64,000 nucleotides of DNA, taken from positions 310,001 through 374,000 of the forward strand of contig OZ241339.1 in NCBI GenBank assembly GCA_965200235.1, written 5' to 3'. Position numbers and translations under genes: made by a program. How positions within the stretch are numbered: position 1 is the stretch's first letter; each line of letters starts with the position of its first letter. The notes under the pieces are model-generated. The model saw only the letters and a program-made list of their open reading frames with translations, ran no database searches and was not told where the DNA came from. The DNA is from Azotimanducus chitobiosivorans (GTDB lineage Bacteria > Pseudomonadota > Gammaproteobacteria > Pseudomonadales > Azotimanducaceae). Of this stretch, positions 33,621 through 41,488 are shown piece by piece.

Positions 33621-34859
33621 ATGAGCGACACACAGGAAGGCGGCCAGCCTGACTCAGCCAACCTCGCGAGCGATGAGACGCGCAGCAGCATCCCTGCCTT
33701 GAGCGTGCAAGCGACCGCGGTCATTCGCTCCATTGATGCGCTCGGCGCCCTGTCCTGGTGGAGTTTCGGGGGCATGGCCCTGAGCTTGCTGTTCGCGGGC
33801 CTGGTGCGCCTGCAGCGCGATATTACGCTGGATTCTGTGTACATCGGCGAGTATCAGGTGCCGACCAGCTTCTTGCCACATATTGGCGTGGCGTTCGGTA
33901 TCTTTGTACAGTGGATGCTGGCGACGCGCGTGCGCTCCATCTGCCGCCTGTTCCAGTCCAGCACCCTGAAGGTGCAGGTGATTCGCGACATGGTTCGATT
34001 GAATCCGCCGCTGATCAATCTTCTTGAATCTACCGTAGACCGCCGGGTCATGACAGGTCTCGGCGTCTTTCTCGCGGTCTGGGCGTTGTTCTATGGCAAC
34101 TTGATCGGGTTGATCGGGTTTCTTTTTGCCGGCCGGCTGACAACGGTCGGCGTTGACAGCTTGACGGGGCCGCTGGCGTTTCTTCTGCTGCTTGGCGCCA
34201 ATATCTACTTCGGCATGGCGCGAGTTCGCCCTGCGCTTGCCGAGCTGCACTTGGCGCTCTATTCAGTGCCTATTCGCTTTGGGCTGCCGCGTATGGTGAT
34301 CGCTGCGTGCTTGCTCATCGCGGCGATCGCCTATCATTTCAATCCGCTGTTGTCGGACATGACCGAACAAGAGAATGGTCTTCTCGGCCCAACCGTTGCC
34401 AACGCGGTGGACGGCGATACGCTCTTCGTGCAGGGTTGGGAGGTAGATCTGCTGGGCATCGATGCGCTTGAGCGCAATCAAGCCTGTTTGCTTGCAAGCG
34501 GAGAGGAATTCAATTGCGGGCGGGAAGCGACGGCACACCTCCAGTCGCTGGTTCAGGATACGCGCGTGCTGTGCTGGCCGCTGGTCAGCTCGGGTGAGCG
34601 CTCTGTTGCCGCCTTGTGTCTGCTTGATCAAGGCCAGCCTTTGCCAGCGGAGGGCGGCGGCGGGTTTTTTGCCTCGGAAATGCGCTCCCACCGTTTGGAG
34701 AGACGACTCGTGCAAGACGGCTATGCAGTGCCGATTGGTGGCCGTTCCGACGATTCTTGGGACGCCCTTGAGGCGGCGCAACGCGAACGACGTGGTATGT
34801 GGCGCGCGAGCGTACAACCGCCGTGGGTGTATCGGCGGCGGGGCGGTGAGACTGACTAG
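33621..34859 (+). CDS. Membrane protein with C-terminal thermonuclease-like (SNase) domain
   Basis: The 412-residue protein has four to five transmembrane helices in residues 45-250, then an SNase-like domain from about residue 262 (VANAVDGDTLFVQGWEVDLL, GIDALERNQACLL, REATAHLQSLV, LVQDGYAV, AAQRERRGMWRAS). In active nucleases the strand before GIDAPE contains a catalytic arginine (VRL); here the residue is aspartate (VDL) and PE is LE. So the fold is clear but nuclease activity is doubtful. The domain would lie outside or inside the cytoplasmic membrane depending on topology. The ATG start gives a normal N-terminus. Confidence 0.75.
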   Translation: MSDTQEGGQPDSANLASDETRSSIPALSVQATAVIRSIDALGALSWWSFGGMALSLLFAGLVRLQRDITLDSVYIGEYQVPTSFLPHIGVAFGIFVQWMLATRVRSICRLFQSSTLKVQVIRDMVRLNPPLINLLESTVDRRVMTGLGVFLAVWALFYGNLIGLIGFLFAGRLTTVGVDSLTGPLAFLLLLGANIYFGMARVRPALAELHLALYSVPIRFGLPRMVIAACLLIAAIAYHFNPLLSDMTEQENGLLGPTVANAVDGDTLFVQGWEVDLLGIDALERNQACLLASGEEFNCGREATAHLQSLVQDTRVLCWPLVSSGERSVAALCLLDQGQPLPAEGGGGFFASEMRSHRLERRLVQDGYAVPIGGRSDDSWDALEAAQRERRGMWRASVQPPWVYRRRGGETD

Positions 34860-35258
34860 ATCATTGCGTGCCGTCCAATGCGACCGCCCAGTGTAGTAGA
34901 CGATTGGTGGGAGGTTCGGCAAGGGCTGGTCGCGATGTCGCCGGGCATGGTATTCGGCGAGCATACCCGCGAGAGCGGACACTCGTGGTGCCATCGCGTA
35001 ATCGCAGGTGGATTGCGCTTTGATGAGGACCGCAAGCTCTGCGTCGCTGCCGTAGGTGGTCGTCCAGGCGATGTCGCCGGTGCGCCTCGCGAGTCCGGCA
35101 TCGACATGCTCGGTGAACGAAGGCTGCAAGCGCTCGTAGTCGATGCCTTCTAGCCACGCACTGGGGACAAAGGCGCGGAGCAGATCTGCGACGACTTTCG
35201 GATGGCCAAGGAGACGCTTGGCGCCGCGGTCGTGACCTTCGGGGACTTCAGTTGCCAT
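34860..35258 (-). pseudogene. N-terminal fragment of an Rpn family nuclease/putative transposase
   Basis: About 133 residues from an ATG at 35258: MATEVPEGHDRGAKRLLGHP, then LRAFVPSAWLEGIDYERLQP, DIAWTTTYGSDAELAVLIKA and YYTGRSHW. This matches the start of PF04754 Rpn proteins, which are normally ~300 residues. The rest is lost where the SNase-like gene ends, and the open frame beyond is antisense to that gene. Rpn genes promote RecA-independent recombination; this remnant cannot be functional in that role. The remaining bases to 35408 show nothing else. Confidence 0.65.
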
Positions 35259-35408
35259 GCGCCACTTATACGCTTTGCGCCATGAGCGCATCGGCGACAT
35301 CCGCCAGTGTTGTTGTGGGAGATTGGTAGCGGTTCGCCGGCTACGGCGAGGGAATGTCGATATGACAGTCTGACCGCTTTTTTTTCTGCATGAGAGCGGC
35401 TTCCGCGC

Positions 35409-35437
35409 TTGACTTTTGAACCGCAAGCCTGCATAAG
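35409..35437 (+). promoter_or_regulatory. Probable sigma70 promoter for the DsbA-like gene
   Basis: TTGACT (35409-35414) and CATAAG (35432-35437) have a 17-base spacer and lie about 38 bases before the ATG at 35475, which follows GAGGCGG. Confidence 0.45.
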
Positions 35438-35474
35438 GCTTGCCATCAGACGGACACATTGACCGAGGCGGATC

Positions 35475-36185
35475 ATGGCGAAGCGCAAAGGTGCGAAAGA
35501 GCGGGCGGAAGAGCGAAGGTTGCATCGGGTGCGCTTGGGCGTTGTGTGCGCGGTGGCTGCGGTGGTCATCCTCATCGTTGTGGCGGGCATCTATTTGGCA
35601 TTGAGGCCAGCCACGCTCATCCTCGAAGAAGGCGGCACCTATCGCGAAGTGGCTGGGGTCGCCGTTTCAGGCGACGCAACGATCTCGGTGACCGAATTCT
35701 TCTCCTATGGCTGCCCGGCTTGCGCGACGTTTGAACCGAGGCTTGAGGCTTGGGTGGCGGAATTGCCGGACGATGTTGAATTCAATCGCGTGCCCTTTGT
35801 CGGCAGCCCAGGATGGAACGTGTTCGCGCGCGGGTATTTCGCGATGCGAGACCTAGAGTTGTTGGAGACCTATCACAGCGACCTGTTTGATGCCATCGAT
35901 GTGCGCGGCCGGAACTTGGGCACAGCCGAGCGTCTTGCCGACTTTGTGGCCGCAGACAACTCCGAGTCGTTCCTCCGCTCGTTCAACGGCGTGCGCGTCG
36001 AACGTGCCATGCAGCGGGCTGATGAACTTAGTCGCACGCTTGGCATCGTATCGGTGCCGACGCTCGTGGTTGACAGCCGCTATGTCGTGATTGGCCAGGG
36101 TGCATCGGTTGATGCCTTGCGTGTTGCCGAAATGTTGATCGGCAAGGTACGTGAAGAACGGTTGGACGCTGTCAGCAGCGAATGA
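35475..36185 (+). CDS. DsbA-family thiol:disulfide oxidoreductase, membrane-anchored
   Basis: The 236-residue protein has a basic N-terminus, one transmembrane helix (residues 22-45), and a periplasmic thioredoxin fold. The active site is CPAC in TEFFSYGCPACATFEPRLEA near residue 83, and the cis-proline is in GIVSVPTLVVD near residue 193. It resembles DsbA with an uncleaved membrane anchor. It likely introduces disulfides into exported proteins, perhaps those of this window with paired cysteines. Its 3' end overlaps a remnant on the other strand. Confidence 0.85.
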   Translation: MAKRKGAKERAEERRLHRVRLGVVCAVAAVVILIVVAGIYLALRPATLILEEGGTYREVAGVAVSGDATISVTEFFSYGCPACATFEPRLEAWVAELPDDVEFNRVPFVGSPGWNVFARGYFAMRDLELLETYHSDLFDAIDVRGRNLGTAERLADFVAADNSESFLRSFNGVRVERAMQRADELSRTLGIVSVPTLVVDSRYVVIGQGASVDALRVAEMLIGKVREERLDAVSSE

Positions 36186-36315
36186 CGCTTCGCGCCAGCC
36201 AGTCGCTTATCTCGTCCGTCTCAAACCCGTACTCGGCGAGCAGGCCGACGCACAAGGGGCAGGCAACGAAGGCCGAAAGGTCGAGCACTTTGATGCCGGA
36301 AAGTGGGCCGTTCAT
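36174..36315 (-). pseudogene. CaiB/BaiF CoA-transferase remnant with a large internal deletion
   Basis: An open frame of about 46 residues reads MNGPLSGIKVLDLSAFVACP, LCVGLLAEYG and then FETDEISDWLARSVI. The first part is the N-terminus of a CaiB/BaiF family III CoA-transferase and the last part resembles its C-terminus. About 350 middle residues are missing. The join falls at LLAEYG, a stretch that could occur in both parent positions, so deletion through short homology is plausible. It is not a functional enzyme. Confidence 0.6.
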
Positions 36316-36428
36316 GGGTGGCTGCCCGTCGAAAGGAGAATGACTGGGCATTCGCGCGAAAGTGCGCGAAATGAAGGGTGGCGCCGCGCTGTGGCATGAT
36401 TACTGGGATTTTGCGAACGAGACGAGAC

Positions 36429-37172
36429 ATGACCGATCTATTCGATTTGACTGGCAAGGTGGCTTTGGTCACAGGTGGCAGTCGCGGGCTTGGTCGCGCC
36501 ATGTGCCTTGCGTTTGCCGAGCGCGGTGCGGATGTGGTGATCGTGAGCCGCAAGCAGGAAAACTGCGAATCGCTCGCGCGCGAGATCGAAGCGCTTGGGC
36601 GGCGAGCGCTTGCTGCTGGCGTCAACGTTGGCGACTGGCAACAGCTCGATGATCTCGTGGAGGCTGCGTACAACACGTTCGGCAGGATCGATGTGCTCGT
36701 CAACAATGCCGGCATGTCGCCCCTCTATCCTTCGCTGGAAGAGGTCAGTGAAGCGCTCTTTGATAAGGTGGTGGCGGTGAATTTGAAAGGGCCGTTCCGG
36801 CTCGCGGCGCTCATTGGTTCACGCATGGCGAAAGGTGAGGGCGGCAGCATCATTAATGTCAGCAGCACGGCCGCCGTGCATCCTGCGCCGGATGCGGCCA
36901 TTTATGGCGCGGCCAAGGCTGGGCTCAATCATCTGACCGAGACCCTTGCCCAAGTGCTCGGCCCAAAAGTGCGCGTCAATTGCATCATGCCGGGACCGTT
37001 CTTGACGGACATCTCGAAAGCGTGGGACATGCAAGCCTTCAACGAGCGCGCCAAATTAAAGGCCCTGCGCCGCGGCGGAGAGCCGGAAGAGATCATCGGC
37101 GCCGCCCTCTATCTCGCCTCAAAAGCCTCATCCTTCACCACCGGAGCCATCATCAAGGTTGACGGTGGGTGA
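36429..37172 (+). CDS. SDR family oxidoreductase
   Basis: The 247-residue short-chain dehydrogenase has the NAD(P)-binding motif TGGSRGLGRA at residues 14-23, NNAGMSP near residue 91, and the catalytic Ser-Tyr-Lys set with YGAAKAG (tyrosine near residue 158). The C-terminus ends FTTGAIIKVDGG, standard for the FabG-like group. Substrate unknown. The ATG at 36429 precedes the conserved LFDLTGKVALVTGG. Right after the stop codon lies the repeat region. Confidence 0.9.
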   Translation: MTDLFDLTGKVALVTGGSRGLGRAMCLAFAERGADVVIVSRKQENCESLAREIEALGRRALAAGVNVGDWQQLDDLVEAAYNTFGRIDVLVNNAGMSPLYPSLEEVSEALFDKVVAVNLKGPFRLAALIGSRMAKGEGGSIINVSSTAAVHPAPDAAIYGAAKAGLNHLTETLAQVLGPKVRVNCIMPGPFLTDISKAWDMQAFNERAKLKALRRGGEPEEIIGAALYLASKASSFTTGAIIKVDGG

Positions 37173-37187
37173 GAGACGGTCCTGCAA

Positions 37188-37598
37188 AGCGCAGCTTTGC
37201 AGGACGCGAGGCACTGCCTCGCGAGTCTCGAACGGGCTGCCAGGGAAGGCAGCCCCGGGGGAACTACGAAGCAAGAGGCGCATGGCAGGACGCCGGCAAC
37301 AACCTCGCAGCCGAAGCGCAGCTTTGCAGGACGCGAGGCACTGCCTCGCGAGTCTCGAACGGGCTGCCAGGGAAGGCAGCCCCGGGGGAACTACGAAGCA
37401 AGAGGCGCATGGCAGGACGCCGGCAACAACCCCGCAGCCGAAGCGCAGCTTTGCAGGACGCGAGGCACTGCCTCGCGAGTCTCGAACGGGCTGCCAGGGA
37501 AGGCAGCCCCGGGGGAACTACGAAGCAAGAGGCGCATGGCAGGATGCCGGCAACAACCCCGCAGCCGAAGCGCAGCTTTGCAGGACGCGAGGCACTGC
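37188..37598. repeat. 127-base tandem repeat, 3.2 units
   Basis: The unit starting AGCGCAGCTTTGCAGGACGC recurs at 37188, 37315, 37442 and 37569, spacing exactly 127 bases, with only a few substitutions; the last copy is partial. Each unit holds hairpins GCGAGGCACTGCCTCGC and GGCTGCC-AGGGAA-GGCAGCC. The first unit starts within a perfect palindrome, CCTGCAAAGC-GCA-GCTTTGCAGG. As 127 is not a multiple of three, the array produces long open frames in all three forward frames; none is a believable gene. Confidence 0.95.
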
Positions 37599-37716
37599 TT
37601 CATGTGGCACATCCTGTGCCACCCCTCTACGGGCGCTCGCTACGCGAGCGTGCACCTTCGCTCTTGCTGCGGTGTGACGAGTCCCGAACGGGCTTCTCCT
37701 ACAACGCTGGTGGTCG
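37599..37716. repeat. Short hairpins following the tandem repeat
   Basis: Two perfect stem-loops are adjacent: GTGGCAC-ATCCT-GTGCCAC (37604-37622) and CGCTCGC-TAC-GCGAGCG (37634-37650). They have the style of the hairpin insert in abiEii. No gene is visible, and either could serve as a terminator for the SDR gene. Confidence 0.6.
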
Positions 37717-37893
37717 CTAGGAGCCTGCGCCGCGGGAATTCTCGGCTGCAAATCCGCTCCCACTCGCCCATTTGAGCATTTGACCTCGTTCGATTCGATT
37801 TCGTCGAATATGGCTCGACAATATCCTCAATCGACCGTCCAAACGGGCGGCGGGATCGAATTTTCGCTATCGAAAGTTCCTACGGAGCACTAG
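37717..37893. repeat. CTAG-bounded element, family IV, copy A
   Basis: 177 bases from CTAG at 37717 to CTAG at 37890. It begins CTAGGAGCCTGCGCCGCGGG and its interior is closely similar to copy B (shared ATCCTCAATCGACCGTCCAA). Its right end, TCCTACGGAGCACTAG, has diverged from the inverted repeat, so the copy looks partly decayed. Confidence 0.88.
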
Positions 37894-38056
37894 GAGCCTG
37901 CGCCGTAGAAATTCGCGGCTGCAAATCCGCTCCCACTCGCCCGTTTGAACGCTCGATTTCGTCAAATATAGCCCGATATTATCCTCAATCGACCGTCCAA
38001 ACGGGCGGCGGGATCGAATTTTCGCTATCGTGAATTTCTACGGCGCAGGCTCCTAG
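37890..38056. repeat. CTAG-bounded element, family IV, copy B
   Basis: 167 bases, CTAG at 37890-37893 (shared with copy A) and 38053-38056. Ends are a perfect 25-base inverted repeat beginning CTAGGAGCCTGCGCCGTAGA. Inside, CGCCCGTTTG pairs with CAAACGGGCG. The right-hand CTAG includes the purM stop codon. Confidence 0.92.
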
Positions 38057-39054
38057 CCAATAAACCCGATTTCTCCTGATGAACCTTCTTCGACCCTGCC
38101 GCACACGAACGCCCGTTCGCCGACTTCAACGAGTGCGCTGATCAAGTCGGGTGCTTCTGCTGATGCCACGGCGATGACAAAGCCCATCCCGCAATTAAAT
38201 ACGCGGCGCATCTCTGCATCGGCTATTTTGCCCGCGGCCTGTAGCTCTGAGAACGCCTTTTGCATTCGCCAATTGGCGGGGCGCAGCAACGCTTGCATGC
38301 CTTCTGGGAGCATGCGCGGAATATTCTCTGTAAGTCCGCCGCCGGTGATGTGCGCCATGCCGCGAATGTTGACCTTGCGCTTCACGGCTTGAATCGAGCG
38401 CGCATAGATACGAGTGGGTGCCAAGAGTTGGTTGATGACTGACTCAGGCAGCTCATCGGAAGTCTTGATCACCTTTCGAATCAGCGAGAAGCCGTTTGCG
38501 TGGGCGCCCGATGAGGCGAGTCCCACGAGCGCATCTCCCGGCTGAATCGCGGAGCCATCAATAATCTCCGAGCGTTCCACGACGCCGACCGCGAAGCCAG
38601 CAAGGTCGAAGCGGCCATGGTCGTAGAAGCCCGGCATTTCCGCAGTCTCGCCGCCAGCGAGCGAGCAGCTAGCCATGCGGCAGCCCTCGGCGATCCCGCT
38701 CACCACCTTCTCGGCCGCATCGACATCGAGTTCGCCCGTCGCGTAATAGTCAAGGAACAATAGCGGCTCGGCGCCACTCACAATGATATCGTTGACGCAC
38801 ATGGCGACGAGGTCGATGCCAGCGGTTTCAAAATCACCACGTTCGGCGAGCAGCTCCAGCTTGGTGCCGACGCCGTCCGTGCCCGAGACGAGCACCGGCT
38901 CGCGGAAACTGTTGGGGATGGCCGTCAGGCCCGCAAAGCCGCCGATGTCGGTGATGGAATAGCCAGTTTCGGTAGATCGAGCCAAGGGAGCAATGCGACG
39001 GACAAGCTCAGCTCCAGCATCAATATCGACGCCCGCCTGCTTATAGGTGGTCAC
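38053..39054 (-). CDS. purM: Phosphoribosylformylglycinamidine cyclo-ligase (AIR synthetase)
   Basis: The 333-residue enzyme makes aminoimidazole ribotide from FGAM with ATP, the fifth step of purine synthesis. Motifs are YKQAGVDIDAGAELVRRIAP, GTDGVGTKLELLAERG, GGETAEMPGFYDHGRFDLAG, and GGGLTENIPRMLPEGMQALL. The GTG at 39054 is chosen since GGAG is 8 bases upstream and E. coli PurM begins similarly; a TTG two codons earlier is possible. The TAG stop lies in the CTAG of a family IV element. It is divergent from the DUF2066 gene, a usual gammaproteobacterial arrangement. Confidence 0.95.
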   Translation of the reverse strand: MTTYKQAGVDIDAGAELVRRIAPLARSTETGYSITDIGGFAGLTAIPNSFREPVLVSGTDGVGTKLELLAERGDFETAGIDLVAMCVNDIIVSGAEPLLFLDYYATGELDVDAAEKVVSGIAEGCRMASCSLAGGETAEMPGFYDHGRFDLAGFAVGVVERSEIIDGSAIQPGDALVGLASSGAHANGFSLIRKVIKTSDELPESVINQLLAPTRIYARSIQAVKRKVNIRGMAHITGGGLTENIPRMLPEGMQALLRPANWRMQKAFSELQAAGKIADAEMRRVFNCGMGFVIAVASAEAPDLISALVEVGERAFVCGRVEEGSSGEIGFIG

Positions 39055-39123
39055 AATCAAGCTCCACTGTTCTTGAAACCACACACTATACAATGACTCT
39101 TTCGAGACTCACTCTTGTGTGAC

Positions 39124-40203
39124 ATGGCGCAGCCGCTTGGAGTTCAGTTTTTTTTGGGATGCGCATTCGCGCTTGCGCTGCTGCTTGCGTGTGGTCTCTC
39201 AAGCGCCGAAAACGGCGACTCGAGCGAACAATACTATTCGGTCACCCTTGAGGTTGAAGACCGCAGCGCGGCCGCGCGCGAACGCGCCCTTGAGAAAGCG
39301 CTTGCGATTGTACTGCGCCGCATGACCGGGCGGCCGCAGGTGGCCGCCATCGAGTCGCTGCGCACCGCGCTCGATCAGGCTGATCGCCTCGCACTCAGTT
39401 TCGGCTACGAGCGACTGGCGACTGGCGGCTCTGCCATCAATGTCCGATTCGACTCGCGCGGCGTTCGGCAGGTCATCAAAGATGCCGGACTTTCCGTGTG
39501 GTCGCTAGAACGTCCGCGCGTGATGGCTTGGGTGCTGATCGAAAGTGAAGCAGGCGAAGTCATACTCGATGCCGCTTCGAGCCACGTCATTGCCAGCGCC
39601 ATGCAGCAGAGCGCGGCCGAGTTCGGTGTGCCCTTGATATTTCCCTTGATGGACATTGATGAGCGACTTGAGATGGCGCCGATGCTGCTGCGCGGCCTGT
39701 TCTTCGATGCGCTGCGTCAAGCGAGCCGACGCTACGATACGGAGTTCTTTCTTATCGGCCGAGCGGTACAGCGCGAAGATGGTGTGTGGTCCGGCAATTG
39801 GACGCTCTCGCAGCCCGGCGCGAGCGTTTCTGAACTCGACACCAGCGGCGAAGCGGAGAACATTGCCCGCGACGGCCTTGGCTTCGTGCTCGAAGCGCTG
39901 TCGAGTCGCTTCGCGCTTGACATGGGCGGTGGCGAGCATGTGCGAATCTCGATCGAGGGTGTGCGAGCGCTTGCTGAATATGCCGCACTCCTGCGCTATC
40001 TGCGCGCGCTTGATGGCGTTGAGCGGGCGGAACTGCGAGCGCTGTCCAAGGATATGCTGACACTCGACGTATGGCTCGCGACCTCGTGGGAGGGATTTCT
40101 CGACTTGCTCGCGCAAGACCGTCGCCTCGTCCCGACCTTTGTCGTGAACCTGCCTGAAGGCGAGAAGCGCATGATCTGGCGAGTGCGTGAGAGTCCGCGA
40201 TGA
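39124..40203 (+). CDS. DUF2066 domain-containing exported protein
   Basis: The 359-residue protein has a signal peptide (FFLGCAFALALLLACGLSSA) and the DUF2066 core: YYSVTLEVEDRSAAARERAL near residue 37, VLRRMTGRPQVAAIESLR, and AWVLIESEAG. It lies opposite purM and in front of the phosphatidyltransferase and hda genes, the conserved place for this family in gammaproteobacteria. Function unknown; periplasmic by signal peptide. The ATG at 39124 is used rather than an upstream TTG. Confidence 0.85.
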   Translation: MAQPLGVQFFLGCAFALALLLACGLSSAENGDSSEQYYSVTLEVEDRSAAARERALEKALAIVLRRMTGRPQVAAIESLRTALDQADRLALSFGYERLATGGSAINVRFDSRGVRQVIKDAGLSVWSLERPRVMAWVLIESEAGEVILDAASSHVIASAMQQSAAEFGVPLIFPLMDIDERLEMAPMLLRGLFFDALRQASRRYDTEFFLIGRAVQREDGVWSGNWTLSQPGASVSELDTSGEAENIARDGLGFVLEALSSRFALDMGGGEHVRISIEGVRALAEYAALLRYLRALDGVERAELRALSKDMLTLDVWLATSWEGFLDLLAQDRRLVPTFVVNLPEGEKRMIWRVRESPR

Positions 40204-40787
40204 GAAGCTATTTTTCGTACCTGCCAAACGCGCTGACGGCGATTCGCCTCATGCTTGTGCCACCGATTGGCTTCTACATCGCCCAAGGTTGGTTTGAATT
40301 GGCGCTCGCGCTCTTCTTGTTCGCCGCGGTCAGCGATTTGGTCGACGGCTGGCTGGCGCGGAGATTTGCGTGGGAGTCGAACTTGGGCCGGGTGCTCGAT
40401 CCGGCTGCCGACAAGCTGCTTTTGGTGGTGGCATTGGCGACCTTGACGCTCGCAGGCGTTCTGCCGCTCATGGCGACATTGGCGCTCGTTGGGAGAGATC
40501 TCGTGCTGCTCTGCGCCGCTGCCATATATCGCTATCTGATCGGGTATCTGACGCCAGCGCCGACATTTTTCGGAAAGTCATGCAGCGCCGCGATTATGGT
40601 GCTGATTGTCGTTGTCTTGTTGACACATATTCAGATACCGCTGCTGTCCGAGCTGGCTCGGTGGAGCGTCGAATTCGGACTCGTGCTGATCGTTGTGACC
40701 CTGTCGCTCGCTTCCCTCGTGGAGTATCTATGGAATTACGGCACGCATGGGATTGCACTGCTGAAAGCACGGCGGGACGCGCGTTGA
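40200..40787 (+). CDS. CDP-alcohol phosphatidyltransferase family protein
   Basis: The 195-residue membrane enzyme has the family motif D-G-x2-A-R-x8-G-x3-D-x3-D in VDGWLARRFAWESNLGRVLD plus PAAD near residue 48, including all acidic residues. It has about six hydrophobic segments. It should transfer a phosphatidyl group from CDP-diacylglycerol to an alcohol such as glycerol 3-phosphate. Which alcohol is not clear; PgsA proper or cardiolipin synthase are options. It overlaps DUF2066 and hda by 4 bases each. Confidence 0.88.
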   Translation: MRSYFSYLPNALTAIRLMLVPPIGFYIAQGWFELALALFLFAAVSDLVDGWLARRFAWESNLGRVLDPAADKLLLVVALATLTLAGVLPLMATLALVGRDLVLLCAAAIYRYLIGYLTPAPTFFGKSCSAAIMVLIVVVLLTHIQIPLLSELARWSVEFGLVLIVVTLSLASLVEYLWNYGTHGIALLKARRDAR

Positions 40788-41488
40788 ATCAGCTTGTCCT
40801 CGAAGAACTCGGCTTCCCCGAAGAGCGCACCTTGGAGAATTTTGTCGGGCGCGGCAATGAGGAGGCGTTGCAGCGGCTCGAGACGCTCGTTGGCGCAGCG
40901 CCCGAGTTTCGCCTCGTATGGCTTGCCGGCGGATCCGGGACCGGCAAGTCGCACCTCGTTGAAGCCATGTGCCGTGCCATGCGCGCTTGGCCAGCGTCTG
41001 CGGTGCGATGGCAGGATTGGTCCGACGCGGCGCGCGAAACCGAGTTTGCGACCATGCCGTTCTTGGCGATCGACGATGTGCACCGCCTGTTCGGAGAGCG
41101 GCGGCGCGAGCAATGGCTGATGCATGTGATCGATGTGCGACGGCATCTGAAGCTGCCAACGCTGTTCACATCCGGCGACGGCCCAATCGGGTATCGCTGC
41201 GCGCTTCGCGACCTGCGCACGCGACTAGGCATGGCCGAAGTCGTTTGGCTCGATCCTTTAAGCGACGAAGTCAAGATCGAGGTGCTCGCAGAGTTCGCTC
41301 GTGCCCGCGGCTTTCGCTTGGACGCCGATGTGCTGAGGTTTATGCTCAGCCGGCACAACCGTAATCTCGGCCGGCTCATGGCGCTGGTGCGATCAATTGA
41401 CAGAATAGCGCTCGCCAAACAGCGTCCCGTGACGGTGCCGCTTGTGCGCGAGATTCTGCGGGAGGCTGAGTGTGCGCAAGGCGGGTAG
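40784..41488 (+). CDS. hda: DnaA regulatory inactivator Hda
   Basis: The 234-residue DnaA-like AAA+ protein is nearly the length of E. coli Hda (233). Motifs are ENFVGRGNEEALQRLETLVG, Walker A GGSGTGKSHLVEAM near residue 48, Walker B FLAIDDVHRLFG, and the sensor region FTSGDGPIGYRCALRDLRTR. With the beta clamp it stimulates ATP hydrolysis by DnaA to prevent reinitiation. The TTG start overlaps the previous stop (TTGA); longer upstream frames run antisense to nothing conserved and were not used. murG-like gene starts inside its end. Confidence 0.92.
   Translation: MNQLVLEELGFPEERTLENFVGRGNEEALQRLETLVGAAPEFRLVWLAGGSGTGKSHLVEAMCRAMRAWPASAVRWQDWSDAARETEFATMPFLAIDDVHRLFGERRREQWLMHVIDVRRHLKLPTLFTSGDGPIGYRCALRDLRTRLGMAEVVWLDPLSDEVKIEVLAEFARARGFRLDADVLRFMLSRHNRNLGRLMALVRSIDRIALAKQRPVTVPLVREILREAECAQGG

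Noticed and set aside
35475..36185. DsbA-like gene as a second selenoprotein
   Set aside because: Its active site is a normal CPAC with no in-frame TGA.
37188..37598. CRISPR array
   Set aside because: Units are contiguous and almost identical over 127 bases; there are no variable spacers and no cas genes.
37159..37775. Three overlapping 170-190 residue frames over the 127-base repeats
   Set aside because: The repeat length shifts frame each unit, so the same peptide appears in all frames; no codon bias or family.
40370..40783. A longer Hda starting up to 138 codons upstream
   Set aside because: That part overlaps the phosphatidyltransferase gene out of frame and has no DnaA-like sequence; the TTG at 40784 gives the normal length.
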